Positions 1 through 7,615 of a stretch of DNA of 20,670 nucleotides are shown piece after piece (position 1 is the first letter of the stretch; every line of letters begins with the position of its first letter). Position numbers and translations under genes: made by a program. The notes under the pieces are model-generated. The model was not told the origin of the DNA, made no database searches, and worked only from the letters and a program-made list of their open reading frames with translations. The stretch lies in assembly GCA_016288675.1 (NCBI GenBank), contig JAEELC010000149.1, forward strand, positions 1-20,670, in the 5' to 3' direction. Source of the stretch: Acholeplasmatales bacterium (GTDB lineage Bacteria; Bacillota_I; Bacilli_A; Acholeplasmatales; Anaeroplasmataceae).

Positions 1-697
1 CATTCTTTTTAGCAATTTGAGCAGCTAAATTTAACGCATAAGCAGACTTACCCATTGCAGGACGAGCTGCCAATATTATAAGATTACCATTTTGTAATCC
101 AAATGTCAATTTATTTAAGTTGTCAAATCCTGTATCCAAGCCAGTAACTTCACCAGAATCTTGTGCCATCTTATTTGTATTTTCATAAACAGTATTTGCA
201 ACTTCAGCAAGTGTTCTAAATTCACTAGTTTGTCTATATTGAGTTAATTCAAACACCTCTTTTTCTACAGCTTCTAGATAAGCATCACTTGAAAGAGATA
301 AGTCATAACCTTGTTGGCTTAATTTTGATAAACTATCAATAGTTTTTCTCTTTAATGCAGAATTACGAACCAGTGTAATATATGAATCAATATTTTGGCT
401 TGAATAAGAAAATGTTAAAACTTTATTTAAATAATCATATCCACCAGCATCTTCAAACTTGTTCTTTTCAACAAGCTTAGATACAACAAGCTGAATATCA
501 GGAACAGTATTTTCTCTCTTAAGGTCTAAAACTGCCTGATAAATCAGGCGGTTTTTTTGGTCAAAGAAATCTTCAATATTTAATGTATCTTGGCACACAT
601 TTAGTGCAGCAGGATCAATTAATATAGAGTTTAAAATACCAATTTCAGCTTCTAGGTTTGATGGAACAGTTTTGTTTATAACTTTATTGTTTTCCAT
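1..697 (-). CDS. dnaB: Replicative DNA helicase DnaB, N-terminal part (cut by window edge)
   Basis: The first 232 residues of the replicative helicase, which unwinds DNA ahead of the fork. I translated it from the ATG at 697. Residues 1-105 look like the helical N-terminal domain that binds primase and forms the hexamer collar. A linker follows, then the start of the RecA-like ATPase core. The Walker A motif AARPAMGKS is at about residues 210-218, as in other DnaB proteins. The gene runs off the left edge, so Walker B and the DNA-binding loops are not visible. A good SD (aggtgag) precedes the ATG. Only 10 bases separate it from the stop of the gdpP-rplI frame, so it is probably co-transcribed with it. 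The order gdpP-rplI-dnaB is conserved in Bacilli. Identity is very secure. Confidence 0.96.
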   Translation of the reverse strand, partial: MENNKVINKTVPSNLEAEIGILNSILIDPAALNVCQDTLNIEDFFDQKNRLIYQAVLDLKRENTVPDIQLVVSKLVEKNKFEDAGGYDYLNKVLTFSYSSQNIDSYITLVRNSALKRKTIDSLSKLSQQGYDLSLSSDAYLEAVEKEVFELTQYRQTSEFRTLAEVANTVYENTNKMAQDSGEVTGLDTGFDNLNKLTFGLQNGNLIILAARPAMGKSAYALNLAAQIAKKN

Positions 698-707
698 AAC
701 TCACCTA

Positions 708-1154
708 TTACTTTTGTTCAAGAACATTAACCTTAAATGAAGCAGTAATTGAATTACCTAAATCTACAGTAGCATCAAAGATACCTACGAAATCAATATC
801 TGCTGGTAGGTTAATCTTCTTCTTATCAATGTGAACACCAGTTTGAGCTTCAAATTCTTCAGAAATTTGTTTACTAGTAATGTGTCCAAATGTCTTACCA
901 TCAGCACCAACCTTGATGTATACATTAATAGACTTAGTTTCAATTTCTTCTTTTAATTTATTTAATAGCTTTAGATGATTTTCTAAATCAATTGCTTCTT
1001 GAGCCTTACGAGCTTCAATTTCTTTTAAATTTTCATCTGTAGCTTCAACAGCAAGTGAATGTGTTAATAAGTAATTAGCATAACCATTAGCTACATTAAT
1101 AATGTCATCCTTTTTACCTCTACCTTTAACATCACTAAGTAATATAACTTTCAT
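708..1154 (-). CDS. rplI: 50S ribosomal protein bL9, possible independent product from an internal start
   Basis: The last 148 codons of the GdpP frame encode a full-length bL9 (the family is about 149 residues). bL9 binds 23S rRNA at the base of the L1 stalk and helps keep the reading frame. The N-terminal RNA-binding domain has the conserved glycine/lysine-rich start and the GYANYLL region. A central helix ([20 protein letters not shown]) leads to the C-terminal domain with the GKTFGHIT segment. The ATG at 1154 is in frame with the upstream enzyme and has its own SD, ggagg, at 1167-1163 with an 8-base spacer. Free bL9 could therefore be made from the same mRNA as the fusion. Whether one or both products exist cannot be told from sequence. 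Confidence 0.8.
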   Translation of the reverse strand: MKVILLSDVKGRGKKDDIINVANGYANYLLTHSLAVEATDENLKEIEARKAQEAIDLENHLKLLNKLKEEIETKSINVYIKVGADGKTFGHITSKQISEEFEAQTGVHIDKKKINLPADIDFVGIFDATVDLGNSITASFKVNVLEQK

Positions 1155-3131
1155 TTTTTCATCCTCCGAAACATCATCATTTTCTCTTCTTAAAATTTCT
1201 TTTAAGTCATTATAAGTATCATTAATAGATTTATTAGGAATTTGCGTTGCAGCACTATTTAAGTGACCACCACCACCCATTTCTTCCATAATTAATTGAA
1301 CATTATATGTGTCTAAGCTTCTTGCAGAAACACCAGCCATACCATTATCTAGAATACCAATTGTAAAACTAGCTTTGATATTGTCAATAGTAAGTAATCT
1401 TTCTGAAATCTTTGCAAGTAAACTTCTATCATGAATTGGTTCTTCTAAATCCAAACGTACAATTGCAAAATCATCTAAGAAGCGTTCTGCCTTTAATACT
1501 GCTTCAGCAATATTAACTTCAGTCTTTAAATCTTCACGTAACAATTTACGTACAAATATCATGTCAGCACCTAATTGACGTAAAATAGCTGCAGCTTCAA
1601 ATGTACGAGTACTTGTACGGAAAGTAAAGTTATTAGTGTCAATAACCATACCAGAAAGTAATATTGAAGCTTCAAGTTCAGTAAACTTGATATCCTTGTT
1701 GTAGAACGATAGCATTTCACTAACAAGTTCTACAGCACTTGAAGCATAAGATTCAATATAAGAGAATATCGTATTTTCAAATCCGATTTCTCCACTTCTA
1801 TGATGATCAATAACACATACATTTTTAATTTTCTTATAAAGTTCTGTATAACACATAATAGTTGGAGATTGAGTATCACAAATAACTAATAATGAATTAG
1901 CTTTATAATCAACATCCTCAATTTGAATCATATTTTCAAATAACTCAGGTTCCTGCTTACGAATAGTATCAATAATACGACCAGTAACCTCATCTAAATG
2001 CTTTAAGTCTAAAACAATCTTAGCTTCTTTGTTACTAGACATTGCCATCTTTAATACACCTAACATACTACCAATACAGTCTGCATCAGGCATAACATGA
2101 CCTGTAATATAAACATTTGTAGCATTTTCAATAGATTCCTTTAGAGATTGTGCCATTAAACGAGCTTGAACTAAAGAGTTCTTTTCTAAGGCATTAGTTT
2201 TACCTCCAAAGTATTGAATTGCTTCATTTTGAATATTAATAACAGCTTGGTCACCACCACGACGTTCTGCTAGGTCTACCGCAGATTGAGCTAATGATGC
2301 AAGTTCATTACTTGAAACATCATAACAAGCAATACCAATAGAAACACTTGTTCTTAAGTGGTTCTTAACTCCAACGTCACGCACTTTATTTAAGACATCA
2401 AATTTATTAGCTACCATTTTACGTAATGATTCTTTATCACATAAGATAATAATTCTATCATCATCAACACTTCTTAAATAAGCATCATACTTTTCAATAT
2501 AGTCAGAAATTTCACCTAAGAATTCACCACGAATACGAGAAGATTCTTGAACACCATAATCCTTTAATGCTTCTTCAAGGTTATCAATATTGATAACACC
2601 TAACGCAGTAATACGATTATCATACTTCTTTCTTAATTCCTCACGATTTGTTTCATTAAACATATAAATTAGATTATTATTAGGATCGTGATATACATCA
2701 TAATAATTCGAATCAAAAAATAAAGTAAATTTTTCATCATTAGATTTAACACGTTCAAATAATTGACTATCAATATCATCAATATTTGAATCAATAAAGC
2801 TTGATTTAAATATTGATTTAGCATTGTCATTACCCCATTTTACTTGATACATATCATCATATACGATAATAGCAATAGGAAGCTCATTAAATGCTTCATC
2901 TCCCGCTTGATTAACGTGATAAGAAATATTATTCCATACTTCAAGTCTATCTTGTAGCATTTTAATTCTAGATGTAGTATTACGATATGCAAACATAGTA
3001 AAGAAAATTGCACATACTGCAAAAGATAAAGCTGCAAAATACAAGAACGCAACTTGTTTTAATCTATAATATGTATAAATAAACACTACGGTTAAAACTA
3101 AACTAAAAATACCGGCTAAAAGTTTTTTCAC
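708..3131 (-). CDS. gdpP: GdpP-type c-di-AMP phosphodiesterase fused in frame to ribosomal protein bL9
   Basis: An 807-residue frame starting at GTG with SD agaggtgg. Residues 5-22 and 28-48 are two membrane helices. About 80-165 is a PAS-like domain. About 170-305 is a degenerate GGDEF domain, with VDDDR where GGDEF should be. About 335-500 is a DHH phosphoesterase domain with GHVMPDAD (344-351) and DHHR (442-445). About 540-655 is DHHA1 with GGGGH (619-623). This is the complete GdpP architecture; the family hydrolyses c-di-AMP to pApA and so controls potassium and osmotic balance and wall stress. Residues 660-807 are an entire bL9, beginning [15 protein letters not shown]. No stop codon lies between the two parts, and the linker is only a few acidic residues. 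If translated through, ribosomal protein L9 would be tied to a membrane enzyme. Sequence error at the junction cannot be excluded, but the frame is open throughout. Confidence 0.95.
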   Translation of the reverse strand: MKKLLAGIFSLVLTVVFIYTYYRLKQVAFLYFAALSFAVCAIFFTMFAYRNTTSRIKMLQDRLEVWNNISYHVNQAGDEAFNELPIAIIVYDDMYQVKWGNDNAKSIFKSSFIDSNIDDIDSQLFERVKSNDEKFTLFFDSNYYDVYHDPNNNLIYMFNETNREELRKKYDNRITALGVINIDNLEEALKDYGVQESSRIRGEFLGEISDYIEKYDAYLRSVDDDRIIILCDKESLRKMVANKFDVLNKVRDVGVKNHLRTSVSIGIACYDVSSNELASLAQSAVDLAERRGGDQAVINIQNEAIQYFGGKTNALEKNSLVQARLMAQSLKESIENATNVYITGHVMPDADCIGSMLGVLKMAMSSNKEAKIVLDLKHLDEVTGRIIDTIRKQEPELFENMIQIEDVDYKANSLLVICDTQSPTIMCYTELYKKIKNVCVIDHHRSGEIGFENTIFSYIESYASSAVELVSEMLSFYNKDIKFTELEASILLSGMVIDTNNFTFRTSTRTFEAAAILRQLGADMIFVRKLLREDLKTEVNIAEAVLKAERFLDDFAIVRLDLEEPIHDRSLLAKISERLLTIDNIKASFTIGILDNGMAGVSARSLDTYNVQLIMEEMGGGGHLNSAATQIPNKSINDTYNDLKEILRRENDDVSEDEKMKVILLSDVKGRGKKDDIINVANGYANYLLTHSLAVEATDENLKEIEARKAQEAIDLENHLKLLNKLKEEIETKSINVYIKVGADGKTFGHITSKQISEEFEAQTGVHIDKKKINLPADIDFVGIFDATVDLGNSITASFKVNVLEQK
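1163..1167 (-). promoter_or_regulatory. Internal Shine-Dalgarno for the bL9 part
   Basis: GGAGG on the minus strand, 8 bases before the in-frame ATG at 1154 that begins the bL9 sequence. It lies inside an open frame, exactly where the separate rplI gene would begin in relatives. This decides that a second start is plausible. Confidence 0.75.
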
Positions 3132-3151
3132 TTTACCACCTCTTTGCTCCT

Positions 3152-3157
3152 ATTATA
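3152..3157 (-). promoter_or_regulatory. Likely promoter (-10) of gdpP-rplI-dnaB
   Basis: An extended -10, TGTTATAAT, reads on the minus strand and would start transcription near 3145, about 14 bases before the GTG, leaving room for the SD. No good -35 is seen 17 bases further up. The rest of the 236-base gap to the next gene is AT-rich and otherwise holds only the terminator near 3300. Confidence 0.55.
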
Positions 3158-3289
3158 ACATAAGTTATAATCTTTTTAAAATTGCAATGTAAATATAAAA
3201 TAAAATGTTATTTGACATATTAAAAAAATATTAATATTTTAATTGTTATATTGCATTTTTCATTCTTATAAATACTGCTTACATAATAA

Positions 3290-3328
3290 AATAATAAAAC
3301 CTCTAGGCATTTAATATCCTAAAGGTTT
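3290..3328 (-). terminator. Rho-independent terminator after the ABC/LytTR operon
   Basis: Arms at 3297-3307 and 3318-3328 form an 11-bp stem that is complete (one U-G pair) only in the minus-strand RNA. It is followed by UUAUUAUUUUA. It lies 40 bases after the DUF3021 stop. Confidence 0.8.
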
Positions 3329-3367
3329 TAATTCAAATATAGTTTACACAAATTATGAGAATTAAAT

Positions 3368-3799
3368 CTATTTATCTAATTCCTTATTTAATTTATCATT
3401 TAATTTTTTTGAAATTCGTTTTGTAACAAAGAATACAGTTAAACAAATTGATAAATATGTGACTACAAACACACTTGTAAATATAATTATTGTTTGAAAT
3501 CTAAATGGAATCCAATTATTAATTAAATATCCACCAATATAAACAATATAAATAAATATCATTTGAAAAAATACACTTTTAGCCTTAGGCCATTCTTCAA
3601 TTTGATTAAATACTGAACTACCAGCTTGCACAAAAGCAATAATGTATGTAGATATAATTGCTAAAAATACAGTCGAAGCATTAAGCTTTAAATCTACTCC
3701 AGAAGCATCAATACATAAATATATTATTCCAGCAATAATTGGCCCAAATCCAGAAAACATTAAGCCTCTTTTAAAGAACTCTTTAACATAACAATTCAT
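3368..3799 (-). CDS. DUF3021 family four-helix membrane protein, partner of the LytTR regulator
   Basis: A 143-residue protein with four hydrophobic segments and the pattern KRGLMFSGFGPIIAGIIYL near its start, typical of DUF3021. The family is nearly always encoded next to a LytTR DNA-binding protein. Its biochemical role is not established; by analogy with LytTR regulatory systems of streptococci (HdrRM, BrsRM) it may be a membrane inhibitor of its regulator. That is inference. The frame is open back to 3826, but I chose the ATG at 3799 because an SD-like aaaggatgg sits before it and because the upstream ATG would overlap the LytTR coding end. The LytTR stop and this ATG are one base apart, suggesting translational coupling. 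It is the last gene of the operon. Confidence 0.85.
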   Translation of the reverse strand: MNCYVKEFFKRGLMFSGFGPIIAGIIYLCIDASGVDLKLNASTVFLAIISTYIIAFVQAGSSVFNQIEEWPKAKSVFFQMIFIYIVYIGGYLINNWIPFRFQTIIIFTSVFVVTYLSICLTVFFVTKRISKKLNDKLNKELDK

Positions 3800-3800
3800 A

Positions 3801-4232
3801 TTATATTCCCATCCTTTGCTTAACATTTTTTAATTCTCTTCTAGATATATAATCAATATATCCATTTTTAAAAATAACCTTTAAGCTTCCACCAATAGTG
3901 GACTCAAATTTCTTAATCTTTTTTTTATTTGCTAAACAAGATTGATTTAATTTAATGAATGCATTTAAATTCATTGCCTCTAATTGATATAATCTTTGCT
4001 TTATTTGATATTTCTTATCGCCAATTAAAGCAAACACTTTATTATTATCAGATATAAAGCATGAAACATCATCTATATTAATCTTAATTATTTCATCATT
4101 ATAATTACCTGTTAAATCAATATTAGATACAACACATAAATCTTCTATTTCATCTACTAATTTAGTTCTTTCTTTGGCGTATATTAATACCTTTTCTTCA
4201 TTTTCTTCTTCTATATATGTATAACACTTCAT
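3801..4232 (-). CDS. LytTR family DNA-binding transcriptional regulator (no receiver domain)
   Basis: A 143-residue regulator. About residues 46-140 form a LytTR domain, with the IKINIDDVSCFISDNNKVF strand region, the FIKLNQSCLANKKKIKKF segment and the C-terminal ISRRELKNVKQRMGI. The N-terminal 45 residues are not a response-regulator receiver, so it is not phosphorylated by a kinase in the usual way. LytTR proteins bind pairs of direct repeats spaced about two helical turns apart, and such a pair lies upstream of this operon at 5836-5865. It is preceded by SD aggggga and sits between the permease gene and the DUF3021 gene. The likely role is to activate its own ABC exporter operon. Family assignment is firm; target and signal are inferred. 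Confidence 0.9.
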   Translation of the reverse strand: MKCYTYIEEENEEKVLIYAKERTKLVDEIEDLCVVSNIDLTGNYNDEIIKINIDDVSCFISDNNKVFALIGDKKYQIKQRLYQLEAMNLNAFIKLNQSCLANKKKIKKFESTIGGSLKVIFKNGYIDYISRRELKNVKQRMGI

Positions 4233-4264
4233 AGGATAATCCCCCTATAAATAATTATACTATA

Positions 4265-5065
4265 CTAACAATCATTTTTTAATCTCTTATTAAAGAATAC
4301 AACTGTTAATGAACCAAATAATATTAAATAACAAAATAATATTATTAAGAACAATGCACCTCTATCACTAAATGTATAACAAATTAAATTACCTGTACTG
4401 TCAGGAAGCGTGTGAAGAGCCTTTGTTATTACTCTACCTAAATAAACTGATGGATAAAATGGTAAAGCCGTTGCCACATTTTCAAAATTTCCCATTGAAT
4501 CTAAAGGCATCCAGGCACCACCAATAACACCACAAAGTGAAATAAATATTGAAGTCACTGCAGGAGCTGATTTTTCATTTAATAAGGTAGCAAAAATCAT
4601 TCCCATAAAAATATCAATTGCCATCATTGGTGACATTTCAATTATTAATAATATACTACTTCCAAAACTTATAAATCCAGTTCCTGATATAGCTCCACAA
4701 ATATATCCTAATATTATGCAAATAATAGATTGGATTAATCCAATAATTATAAAAGGAATAAAATAACCAATTATATAATCATGGCTTTTCATAGGTGAAG
4801 TATATAATCTTTTTAAAAAGGCACTAGTCTTATCTTTAGATATCAATAGTGATGCAATTAGCATCAACATAGAGTATGAAAACATCATTATACCAGGAAT
4901 TAAGCTTTTCACCTCAAACACAGGTGTCTTTTCACCAGTGTATTTTAATATTATTTGAAACATCAAAACCATTAAGATAGGAAATCCTGCACAAAAGATA
5001 TAAATTAAAGGATCTCTTATCATTTCTTTTAAGTTTCTTTTCATAAATACTAAAGTCTTATTCAT
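4265..5065 (-). CDS. ABC-2 type exporter permease
   Basis: A 266-residue integral membrane protein with about six helices and the ABC-2 permease layout. There is a short cytoplasmic N terminus with an amphipathic stretch (FMKRNLKEMIRDP), a first helix, an extracellular loop, then the remaining helices, including the GGAWMPLDSM loop typical of this family. The LKRLYTSPMKSHDYIIGYF segment after helix 2 is the expected coupling region for the ATPase. Its ATG overlaps the TAA of the ATPase gene by one base, with SD ggagg inside the ATPase end, so the two are translationally coupled. Relatives export drugs, lipids or peptides; the substrate here is unknown. Confidence 0.9.
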   Translation of the reverse strand: MNKTLVFMKRNLKEMIRDPLIYIFCAGFPILMVLMFQIILKYTGEKTPVFEVKSLIPGIMMFSYSMLMLIASLLISKDKTSAFLKRLYTSPMKSHDYIIGYFIPFIIIGLIQSIICIILGYICGAISGTGFISFGSSILLIIEMSPMMAIDIFMGMIFATLLNEKSAPAVTSIFISLCGVIGGAWMPLDSMGNFENVATALPFYPSVYLGRVITKALHTLPDSTGNLICYTFSDRGALFLIILFCYLILFGSLTVVFFNKRLKNDC

Positions 5066-5778
5066 TAACTTATACCTCCTACAATTTTAATAAATGCTTC
5101 TTCAAATGAAGATTCATTCGCTTTCTGTTTTATTTCATCAATTGTACCTTCTATTAACAAGCTTCCTTTAGACATAATAGATACTCTATCACATAAAGCC
5201 TCTATTTCTTCTAAATAATGTGATGTTAATATAATTGTTATTTTTCCTTTGAATTTTTTAATTATATTCCAAAGCTCTCTTCTAGCAATTACATCAAGTC
5301 CTAGTGTTGGTTCATCTAATAACAATATTTTAGGCTTAGATATTAATCCTAATGCAATTGATAATCTTCTTTGATAACCTCCTGATAATGTTTTAGCTCT
5401 CTGATTTACTACATCACCTAAACCTAAATCATTAATTATTTGATTTAAATAATCATTATCATTTTGATCATAAAGCTCTTGGAAGAATTTTAAATTTTCC
5501 ATAACTGTTAAATTTTTAGCAATTGCAGTTTCTTGTGGAGAAATATCAATTAATCTTTTTATTTCATTCATTTGATTTTGATTATAGCCTGATACTATAA
5601 ATTCTCCACTGGAAGCATTTGTTAATCCTGATAATATTTTAAGTAATGTTGTTTTACCAGCACCATTAACACCAAGAAGACCATATAGTTCACCATCATT
5701 TATACTAAGCGATACATTATTTAAGGCCCTTAACTGTTTATAGTATTTATTTACATTATTCACTTTAATGATTTCCAT
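5065..5778 (-). CDS. ABC transporter ATP-binding protein
   Basis: A 237-residue nucleotide-binding subunit that pairs with the adjacent permease. Numbered from MEIIKVNN: Walker A GVNGAGKTT (36-44), Q-loop Q82, signature LSGGYQ (131-136), Walker B ILLLDEP (151-157) and switch His 187. All catalytic residues are present. The frame is open to 5847, but the start at 5778 is preferred: it has a strong SD (gaggtgag), and the extra 23 residues would be encoded across the promoter. It is the first gene of the four-gene LytTR/DUF3021 operon. The C terminus is short, without the long extension of DrrA-like proteins. The substrate is unknown. Confidence 0.93.
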   Translation of the reverse strand: MEIIKVNNVNKYYKQLRALNNVSLSINDGELYGLLGVNGAGKTTLLKILSGLTNASSGEFIVSGYNQNQMNEIKRLIDISPQETAIAKNLTVMENLKFFQELYDQNDNDYLNQIINDLGLGDVVNQRAKTLSGGYQRRLSIALGLISKPKILLLDEPTLGLDVIARRELWNIIKKFKGKITIILTSHYLEEIEALCDRVSIMSKGSLLIEGTIDEIKQKANESSFEEAFIKIVGGIS

Positions 5779-5797
5779 TTGTCTCACCTCAGTTTTA

Positions 5798-5803
5798 ATT
5801 ATA
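5798..5803 (-). promoter_or_regulatory. -10 element of the ABC/LytTR operon promoter
   Basis: TATAAT on the minus strand, 20 bases upstream of the ATPase ATG. No recognisable -35 is present (ATTTTT at the right distance), which suits a promoter that needs an activator. The LytTR-type repeat ends about 9 bases upstream of the -35 position. Confidence 0.65.
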
Positions 5804-5835
5804 TAAATTAAAATAATTAAAAAAATAGATTTAAG

Positions 5836-5865
5836 GTATTCGGTCATTTTATGATTGTATTCGGT
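5836..5865 (-). promoter_or_regulatory. Putative LytTR operator: perfect 9-bp direct repeat, 21-bp register
   Basis: ACCGAATAC occurs at 5865-5857 and again at 5844-5836 on the minus strand, with 12 bases between. A 21-bp period of direct repeats is the standard arrangement for LytTR dimers (AgrA, ComE, YehT). It lies just upstream of a -10 with no -35, in front of the operon that encodes a LytTR protein. Confidence 0.75.
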
Positions 5866-5900
5866 AAAAAAAAAGGCCCTGTCAAAATTGACAAGGTCTT
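5866..5900 (-). terminator. Rho-independent terminator of rpsF-ssb-rpsR
   Basis: A 12-bp stem with one mismatch between 5873-5884 and 5889-5900 on the minus strand, followed by nine U. It lies 54 bases after the rpsR stop and directly abuts the LytTR repeat. Confidence 0.92.
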
Positions 5901-5953
5901 AAATAATGCTTTTACATTATAGCTTGTAAGTGAAATGTCACTTTACAATAAAA

Positions 5954-6196
5954 TTAGTCATTGTTAACGAATGGTAATAAAGCCATATGTCTAGCACGCT
6001 TAATAGCAACTGCTAAAGCTCTTTGATGCTTTGCACAAGTACCAGTTACACGACGTGGTAAGATTTTACCTCTATCAGTAACGAACTTCTTTAATAGATC
6101 AACATCTTTGAAATCGATGTGTTCGATCTTATTTGCATCGAAATAGCAAACTTTCTTACGACGGAAACCATTTCTGTTTTGACGCATATCTGCCAT
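5954..6196 (-). CDS. rpsR: 30S ribosomal protein bS18
   Basis: An 80-residue basic protein, full length for bS18, which binds the central domain of 16S rRNA together with bS6. Diagnostic segments are FRRKKVCYF, the [13 protein letters not shown] stretch, and [34 protein letters not shown] near the end (given here only as the family landmark; core is [12 protein letters not shown]). SD gaggagga precedes the ATG. It is the last gene of rpsF-ssb-rpsR; the gap to ssb is 17 bases. Both Cys residues seen in many zinc-containing forms are not all kept, so zinc binding is uncertain. Confidence 0.98.
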   Translation of the reverse strand: MADMRQNRNGFRRKKVCYFDANKIEHIDFKDVDLLKKFVTDRGKILPRRVTGTCAKHQRALAVAIKRARHMALLPFVNND

Positions 6197-6213
6197 GATT
6201 ATGTTCCTCCTCT

Positions 6214-6657
6214 TTAGAATGGTAAATCATCATCCGAAATGTCTTCATTAAAGCTGTTGTCAACTTTAGGAGCATTTGTTTGATAATTTTGTTGTTGGTT
6301 GTTATTTGCATAACTTCCATTAGAATTTGTAGCTGTGTTTCTAGGTTGTAAATTTTGAACTGAATCACAAACAACCTCAGTAACATAGCGAGTTTGTCCT
6401 TGTTGATCTTGGTATGAACGAGTTTGAATACGTCCTTCAACACCAATCATATAACCTTTCTTAATATAGTTACCTAAAAAGTCTGCTTGTACTCTCCAAG
6501 CAACGCAATTAATAAAGTCTGCTTGACGTTCTCCATTTTGGCTTTGATATTGTCTATCTACTGCAATAGTAAATTGGCAATTGTTAATACCTGATGAAGT
6601 TTGTCTCACTTCAGGATCTTTAGTGATTCTACCGACTAATACAACACGATTAATCAT
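6214..6657 (-). CDS. ssb: Single-stranded DNA-binding protein
   Basis: A 147-residue SSB that coats single-stranded DNA in replication, repair and recombination. Residues 1-105 form the OB fold, starting [16 protein letters not shown] and including [10 protein letters not shown] and the [10 protein letters not shown] strand. About 106-137 is a disordered Asn/Gln-rich linker. The end, DISDDDLPF, is the acidic tip that recruits partner proteins. SD gaggt lies 8 bases before the ATG. It sits between rpsF and rpsR, the standard Bacillota arrangement that supplies the housekeeping SSB, so this is not a phage or plasmid copy. Confidence 0.98.
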   Translation of the reverse strand: MINRVVLVGRITKDPEVRQTSSGINNCQFTIAVDRQYQSQNGERQADFINCVAWRVQADFLGNYIKKGYMIGVEGRIQTRSYQDQQGQTRYVTEVVCDSVQNLQPRNTATNSNGSYANNNQQQNYQTNAPKVDNSFNEDISDDDLPF

Positions 6658-6673
6658 TTAGAATACCTCGCAA

Positions 6674-6958
6674 TTAGTCTTCAAGAACGATGATGTCACG
6701 AAGAATTTTTTCTTCATAACCAACAATACGCTTGAATTCATTTACAGCTTGAGTATTAGCTTCAACTTCTGCCCAAACATAGAAACCTTTACGGTTACCT
6801 TGGATTTCATAAGCTAATTCCTTTAATCCTAATTCCTTAACAGCAAGAACCTTTGAACCGTTATCAGCGAAAATCTTGTTAACAAGAGCGATAACATTCT
6901 TAGTTGCTTCCTCATTTAAAGATGGATTTACAATGTACATAATTTCATATTTTCTCAT
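6674..6958 (-). CDS. rpsF: 30S ribosomal protein bS6
   Basis: A 94-residue bS6, which forms a dimer with bS18 in the 30S platform. The start MRKYEIMYIVNPSLNEEATK, the ELAYEIQGNRKGFYVWAEVE stretch and the NEFKRIVGYEEKILR segment are diagnostic. The frame is open eight codons further upstream to 6982, but the ATG at 6958 has a strong SD (aaggaggtg) and matches the family start. It is the first gene of the operon, with a promoter at 7029-7057 and a structured leader that includes its SD. The bS6-bS18 complex is known to repress this operon in many bacteria. Confidence 0.98.
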   Translation of the reverse strand: MRKYEIMYIVNPSLNEEATKNVIALVNKIFADNGSKVLAVKELGLKELAYEIQGNRKGFYVWAEVEANTQAVNEFKRIVGYEEKILRDIIVLED

Positions 6959-6968
6959 CTTTCGACAC

Positions 6969-7009
6969 CTCCTTATGGTCATTGGTCTAGCAACAGGCTA
7001 GACAAGGAG
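6969..7009 (-). promoter_or_regulatory. rpsF leader hairpin, candidate bS6:bS18 autoregulatory element
   Basis: In the minus-strand RNA, CUCCUU (7009-7004 complement) pairs with AAGGAG (6974-6969), the SD itself. GUCUAGC (7003-6997) pairs with GCUAGAC (6991-6985). The result is a 13-bp hairpin with a 5-base loop and a one-sided 10-base bulge, CAAUGACCAU. The known bS6:bS18 leader motif is a stem with a bulge carrying CCG. Here the bulge has CCA, so the match is by shape and place, not exact sequence. Confidence 0.6.
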
Positions 7010-7028
7010 CATTTTACAATGCCTAATT

Positions 7029-7057
7029 ATTGTATCATACCAATGTATCTATTTCAA
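7029..7057 (-). promoter_or_regulatory. Promoter of rpsF-ssb-rpsR
   Basis: TTGAAA (7057-7052), a 17-base spacer and TACAAT (7034-7029) with an upstream TG (TGATACAAT). This is one of the best promoters in the window. Transcription would begin near 7022, giving a leader of about 64 bases. Confidence 0.85.
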
Positions 7058-7093
7058 GTAATTTCTTTAAAAATCTTTACGATTTTCAATTAC

Positions 7094-7582
7094 TTAATTA
7101 ACCCTATTTCTCTTACATTTAACAATAAATACAATGTATATTATAGAGGATATAATAATATATCCTGAATAATCAATCATAACATCTTTATAGCTTGGAC
7201 CTCGATTAGTAGTTAAAGCTTGGCATACAAATTCACTAATTATTGCTAAGCTTAATCCTCCTATATAATGATATATACCAACAAGTACAGCATTTTTTAT
7301 AATTCCTAAGCTATGTATCAAGATAAACAATATAATAGAAACAATACCAAAAACAACAAAGAAACCAAAATGGCCAATTAATTTTCTTACAAGATTTAAG
7401 AAATGATCATCAATCTCGATATGAGTATTAAATAATGAATTTAACACATTTCTAATCATCTTAGCCACAATCATACTGGAACCAGTTGATTCTTCACCTG
7501 TTTCAGCAGATTTCAAAATAAAAAAAATATATAACGCAATATATATAAGCGCAAATATAATAGTATAAATCTTTTTCTTCAT
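7094..7582 (-). CDS. VanZ-like family membrane protein
   Basis: A 162-residue protein with four to five membrane helices. The pattern LIGHFGFFVVFGIV in the middle, and ISEFVCQALTTNRGPSYKDV followed by DYSGYIIISSI near the end, match the VanZ-like family (E..Q....R....D....G motif). VanZ itself confers low-level teicoplanin resistance; most relatives are uncharacterised cell-envelope proteins, so no resistance role should be assumed. The ATG at 7582 has no visible SD: the only AAGGAG upstream is buried in the terminator hairpin of the preceding gene. How it is expressed is unclear; readthrough from the 433-residue protein gene is possible. It is followed by the rpsF promoter region. Confidence 0.82.
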   Translation of the reverse strand: MKKKIYTIIFALIYIALYIFFILKSAETGEESTGSSMIVAKMIRNVLNSLFNTHIEIDDHFLNLVRKLIGHFGFFVVFGIVSIILFILIHSLGIIKNAVLVGIYHYIGGLSLAIISEFVCQALTTNRGPSYKDVMIDYSGYIIISSIIYIVFIVKCKRNRVN

Positions 7583-7585
7583 ATA

Positions 7586-7612
7586 AACATAAAAGGAGCC
7601 AAAGGGCTCCTT
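7586..7612 (-). terminator. Hairpin between the 433-residue protein gene and the VanZ-like gene
   Basis: An 8-bp perfect stem AAGGAGCC/GGCUCCUU with loop CUUU (arms 7605-7612 and 7593-7600), followed by UUAUGUUUAU. The U tract is weak, so termination may be partial. The stem also contains the only SD-like sequence near the VanZ-like start. Confidence 0.65.
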
Positions 7613-7615
7613 CTC

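Noticed and set aside
5779-5847. Longer N terminus for the ABC ATPase
   Set aside because: It would be encoded across the -10 region and has no SD; the start at 5778 has both a strong SD and the family N terminus.
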